Part shown: piece by piece, positions 62,127 to 64,000 of the stretch
Numbering within the stretch: the stretch's first letter is position 1
How the letters are laid out: every line of letters begins with the position of its first letter
From: Hydrogenovibrio sp. JE_KL2
GTDB lineage: Bacteria > Pseudomonadota > Gammaproteobacteria > Thiomicrospirales > Thiomicrospiraceae
Reading direction: 5' to 3'
Length of the DNA stretch: 64,000 nt
Assembly: GCF_009296185.1 (NCBI RefSeq)
Contig: NZ_WBJR01000002.1
Coordinates: 124,001-188,000 of the forward strand
Made by a program: the position numbers and the translations under genes
The notes under the pieces: model-generated
What the model saw: the letters and a program-made list of their open reading frames with translations, nothing else
The model's database searches: none
Told to the model about the DNA's origin: nothing

Positions 62127-63677
62127 TCACCCAATCAGTGTTTTGAAGTTTTCGGTTTCGATTCTTTCTGACCAATAAGGTCCCTGCCCATAAGCACAGC
62201 CCCAGTGTTTAAGTTCTTCCGCTTGCTGTTCTGAGTGAATACCGCCGGCAATCATACAGGCATCCAAACTTTGTGCCATTTGAATAATGGCTTTCACCCA
62301 CTGTTTACCCTGCTCGGATTGCATTTGCTTGTCCAACCAAATCGGATCGAAGCGAAACTCTTGAATCGTCAATCCCATTAGGAAATTCAAATCCAAAGGC
62401 TGTGACCCGACATCAGAAAGCGTCAATTGATAACCTGCCTCAGTCAGCGCCTGTAACAGTTCTTTAACGTCTTCCCCTTCTTGTTGCAAACTTCTCAAAG
62501 AGAAGGATAACTGTAGCTGGTTCTTTGGAATGTCATAACGTTCAACCGCTTCGTCGAGTTTCTTTTGCAAAGAATCATTCCACAAAGGTTTCAAAATCGG
62601 CAAGGTCACCACAAATTCAGGATCCAATACCTGCCAATCCTTTAAGTAGTGGCAAGCAGTATCCAACAACCAATCCCCCGCGGTATCTGCCCACAAGGCA
62701 TTTTCAAGCTTCTCTTCCCACTCGCCATCGGAAAAAGTTTCATAGAAAGGGTTCTGCCAGGCAATAGACAGGCAACCGCCAACGATACGGCTTTCTTTTA
62801 AATCGATTTGCGGTTGAACGCAGCTAATCAACTCATCCTTGCCAATCGCCATTTCCAAGGCAGCGCGAATATCCGATTCTCTCTTTTCATTCAAGAAATC
62901 TGGCGATGTGTGTGCATCTTCGTAGAAACGGAATTGCTTTTTCCCCATATTCTTGGCGACATATAAAGCTTTGTCTGCGTTTTCAGACAGTTCGGAAGCA
63001 ATACGTCCATCATGAGGGAAACGACTGACACCAATACTGGTTGAGATTCTGACTTCGTGCCCATCAAAACAATAAAGACGTGAAATCTCGTTGATAATGC
63101 GTTTGCAGATACCTTCGATAATATCGCGGTTGTCTTCAGAGTCGGTCAGTAGAGCAACAAACTCATCCCCGCCTAAACGGGCAACGATATCATTCTCACG
63201 AAGCGAGGAGACCAAGCGTGCCGCGGCATGACGTAGCAGTTCATCACCAATATGATGCCCTAGATTGTCATTGACCTGCTTAAAGCCATCCAAATCGAGA
63301 AAAAGCAAGGTGAACTTGGTATTGGTGTCGGTGGCACGCTGAACCATCTGCTCCATCAAGTCATGGAAATAGCTGCGATTCGGCAAGTGCGTCAAGGCAT
63401 CATAATGCGCTTTTCGGTAAAGTTCTTCCGTACGGGCTTTCACTTCGGCCTCTATAAGATTTTCGACATCTTGCTGACGTCCAGAGAATTTATAACGTAA
63501 GTCAGACAACAGATTTTTGACATTTCCCATCTCCAATCTGGCTTGAAGTGATGCCTCATTATCCCTCACAAGGCCACCCAGCTGTTCATGCGCCAAACGA
63601 CTTTCATTTGCTAGCCTTTCGATGGATGCATCGCTTAGCGTAACCTCTGAAAACGGGCTCATGTCGTCTTTTACCAT
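62127..63677 (-). CDS. GGDEF/degenerate-EAL cyclic-di-GMP signalling protein
   Basis: This 516-residue cytoplasmic protein has an N-terminal coiled coil (about 10-90) and an intact GGDEF domain (ARLGGDEFVALL), so it should be a diguanylate cyclase. The C-terminal EAL-like domain lacks the metal ligands: the EAL site reads GGCLSI, and DDFG is replaced by SDVG. It could be a c-di-GMP receptor or regulatory module. It is the mirror image of the other GGDEF/EAL protein in the window, which keeps EAL and loses GGDEF. Confidence 0.85.
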   Translation of the reverse strand: MVKDDMSPFSEVTLSDASIERLANESRLAHEQLGGLVRDNEASLQARLEMGNVKNLLSDLRYKFSGRQQDVENLIEAEVKARTEELYRKAHYDALTHLPNRSYFHDLMEQMVQRATDTNTKFTLLFLDLDGFKQVNDNLGHHIGDELLRHAAARLVSSLRENDIVARLGGDEFVALLTDSEDNRDIIEGICKRIINEISRLYCFDGHEVRISTSIGVSRFPHDGRIASELSENADKALYVAKNMGKKQFRFYEDAHTSPDFLNEKRESDIRAALEMAIGKDELISCVQPQIDLKESRIVGGCLSIAWQNPFYETFSDGEWEEKLENALWADTAGDWLLDTACHYLKDWQVLDPEFVVTLPILKPLWNDSLQKKLDEAVERYDIPKNQLQLSFSLRSLQQEGEDVKELLQALTEAGYQLTLSDVGSQPLDLNFLMGLTIQEFRFDPIWLDKQMQSEQGKQWVKAIIQMAQSLDACMIAGGIHSEQQAEELKHWGCAYGQGPYWSERIETENFKTLIG

Positions 63678-63752
63678 GGTAATTTCCTAGTTTCTCTCTA
63701 TTTCCCGGTTGTAATTGGCGATTGTCTAGTCACTTTTGCACAAGGCTTTGAC

Positions 63753-63758
63753 TATAAT
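63753..63758 (+). promoter_or_regulatory. candidate -10 box for purT
   Basis: TATAAT lies 126 bases upstream of the purT ATG, leaving a leader that contains the hairpin AAACACTTT (63775-63783) and AAAGTGTTT (63824-63832). No good -35 was identified. Confidence 0.4.
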
Positions 63759-63883
63759 ATGCCTACAACTGCGTAAACACTTTTGAACGACTTCCGTCCG
63801 AAATTGACTCTTAACGTTATTCTAAAGTGTTTGATGTCAATAAGTTAACAACAATTTACTAAACACTTAGCAAAGGAAATGCC

Positions 63884-64000
63884 ATGTCTCAGGATTCGGC
63901 TACGAACACTGTCACCATTGGAACCAAGTTTTCACCTACCGCAACCAAACTTTTATTGTGTGGCTCAGGAGAACTAGGAAAAGAAGTCGCTTTAGAAGCA
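63884..64000 (+). CDS. purT: formate-dependent phosphoribosylglycinamide formyltransferase 2 (5' part)
   Basis: The first 39 residues include TATKLLLCGSGELGKEVALEA, which matches the ATP-grasp enzyme PurT very closely. It catalyses the third step of purine synthesis using formate and ATP. The gene runs off the window edge. AAAGGAAATGCC precedes the ATG. Confidence 0.9.
   Translation, partial: MSQDSATNTVTIGTKFSPTATKLLLCGSGELGKEVALEA

Overview
This 64 kb window is chromosomal DNA of a gammaproteobacterium. The housekeeping proteins (Pgm, SdhCDAB-SdhE, TmcA, RsgA, PurU, XthA, RdgB, RNase PH, PBP1A, Adk, PurT) are of gammaproteobacterial type. The rest of the gene mix is TonB receptors, periplasmic thioredoxins and rhodanese, many chemoreceptor and c-di-GMP proteins, and a putative ornithine-lipid synthase. 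That mix would suit a sulfur-oxidising relative of Thiomicrospira/Hydrogenovibrio, but the genus is inference only. I found no rRNA, tRNA, CRISPR array, prophage or complete insertion sequence.

Layout. 0.3-12.4 kb: DEAD-box helicase, a soluble CZB chemoreceptor, an SppA-like lipoprotein peptidase, a hydrolase-like/TlpA fusion, an orphan TRAP binding protein, a MITE-like element, a HopJ-family protein, a PilZ-like protein, CbpA and a PAS/CZB chemoreceptor. 12.4-20.7 kb: a minus-strand block of three TonB-dependent receptors, each preceded by a small His-rich membrane-anchored protein; two of the receptor pairs are close paralogues. 20.9-31.5 kb: Pgm, a VOC protein, an Fsr-like exporter, SelO, Bcp, two envelope lipoproteins, an OlsF-like acyltransferase, and two neighbouring genes whose frames are broken (a PilZ-like gene and a gene with a 25 bp tandem duplication). 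31.6-35.2 kb: the sdhCDAB-sdhE operon. 35.4-41.7 kb: an acetolactate synthase-like enzyme, a second MITE-like element, a 2OG-Fe(II) oxygenase, then a minus-strand operon of a TlpA fusion, a PLD/cardiolipin synthase, a thioredoxin-fold protein and a predicted 29-residue membrane peptide. 41.9-49.6 kb: rhodanese, a GGDEF/EAL protein, a CAP protein, tmcA and rsgA. 49.7-64 kb: mostly housekeeping genes plus two redox enzymes, a second GGDEF/EAL protein and the 5' end of purT.

The most striking feature is a dispersed 19-bp motif, CCCCAACCTGG[C/T]AGATTTT. I count 14 near-identical copies in both orientations, eight between genes and six inside genes. The copies share no flanking homology. Inside four genes the motif is read in the same phase as PNLADF or PNLVDF, apparently without adding residues to the protein. 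This is what a DNA-uptake-like or chromosome-organisation signal would look like, and it does not look like an inserted element. It is the best candidate here for an undescribed system.
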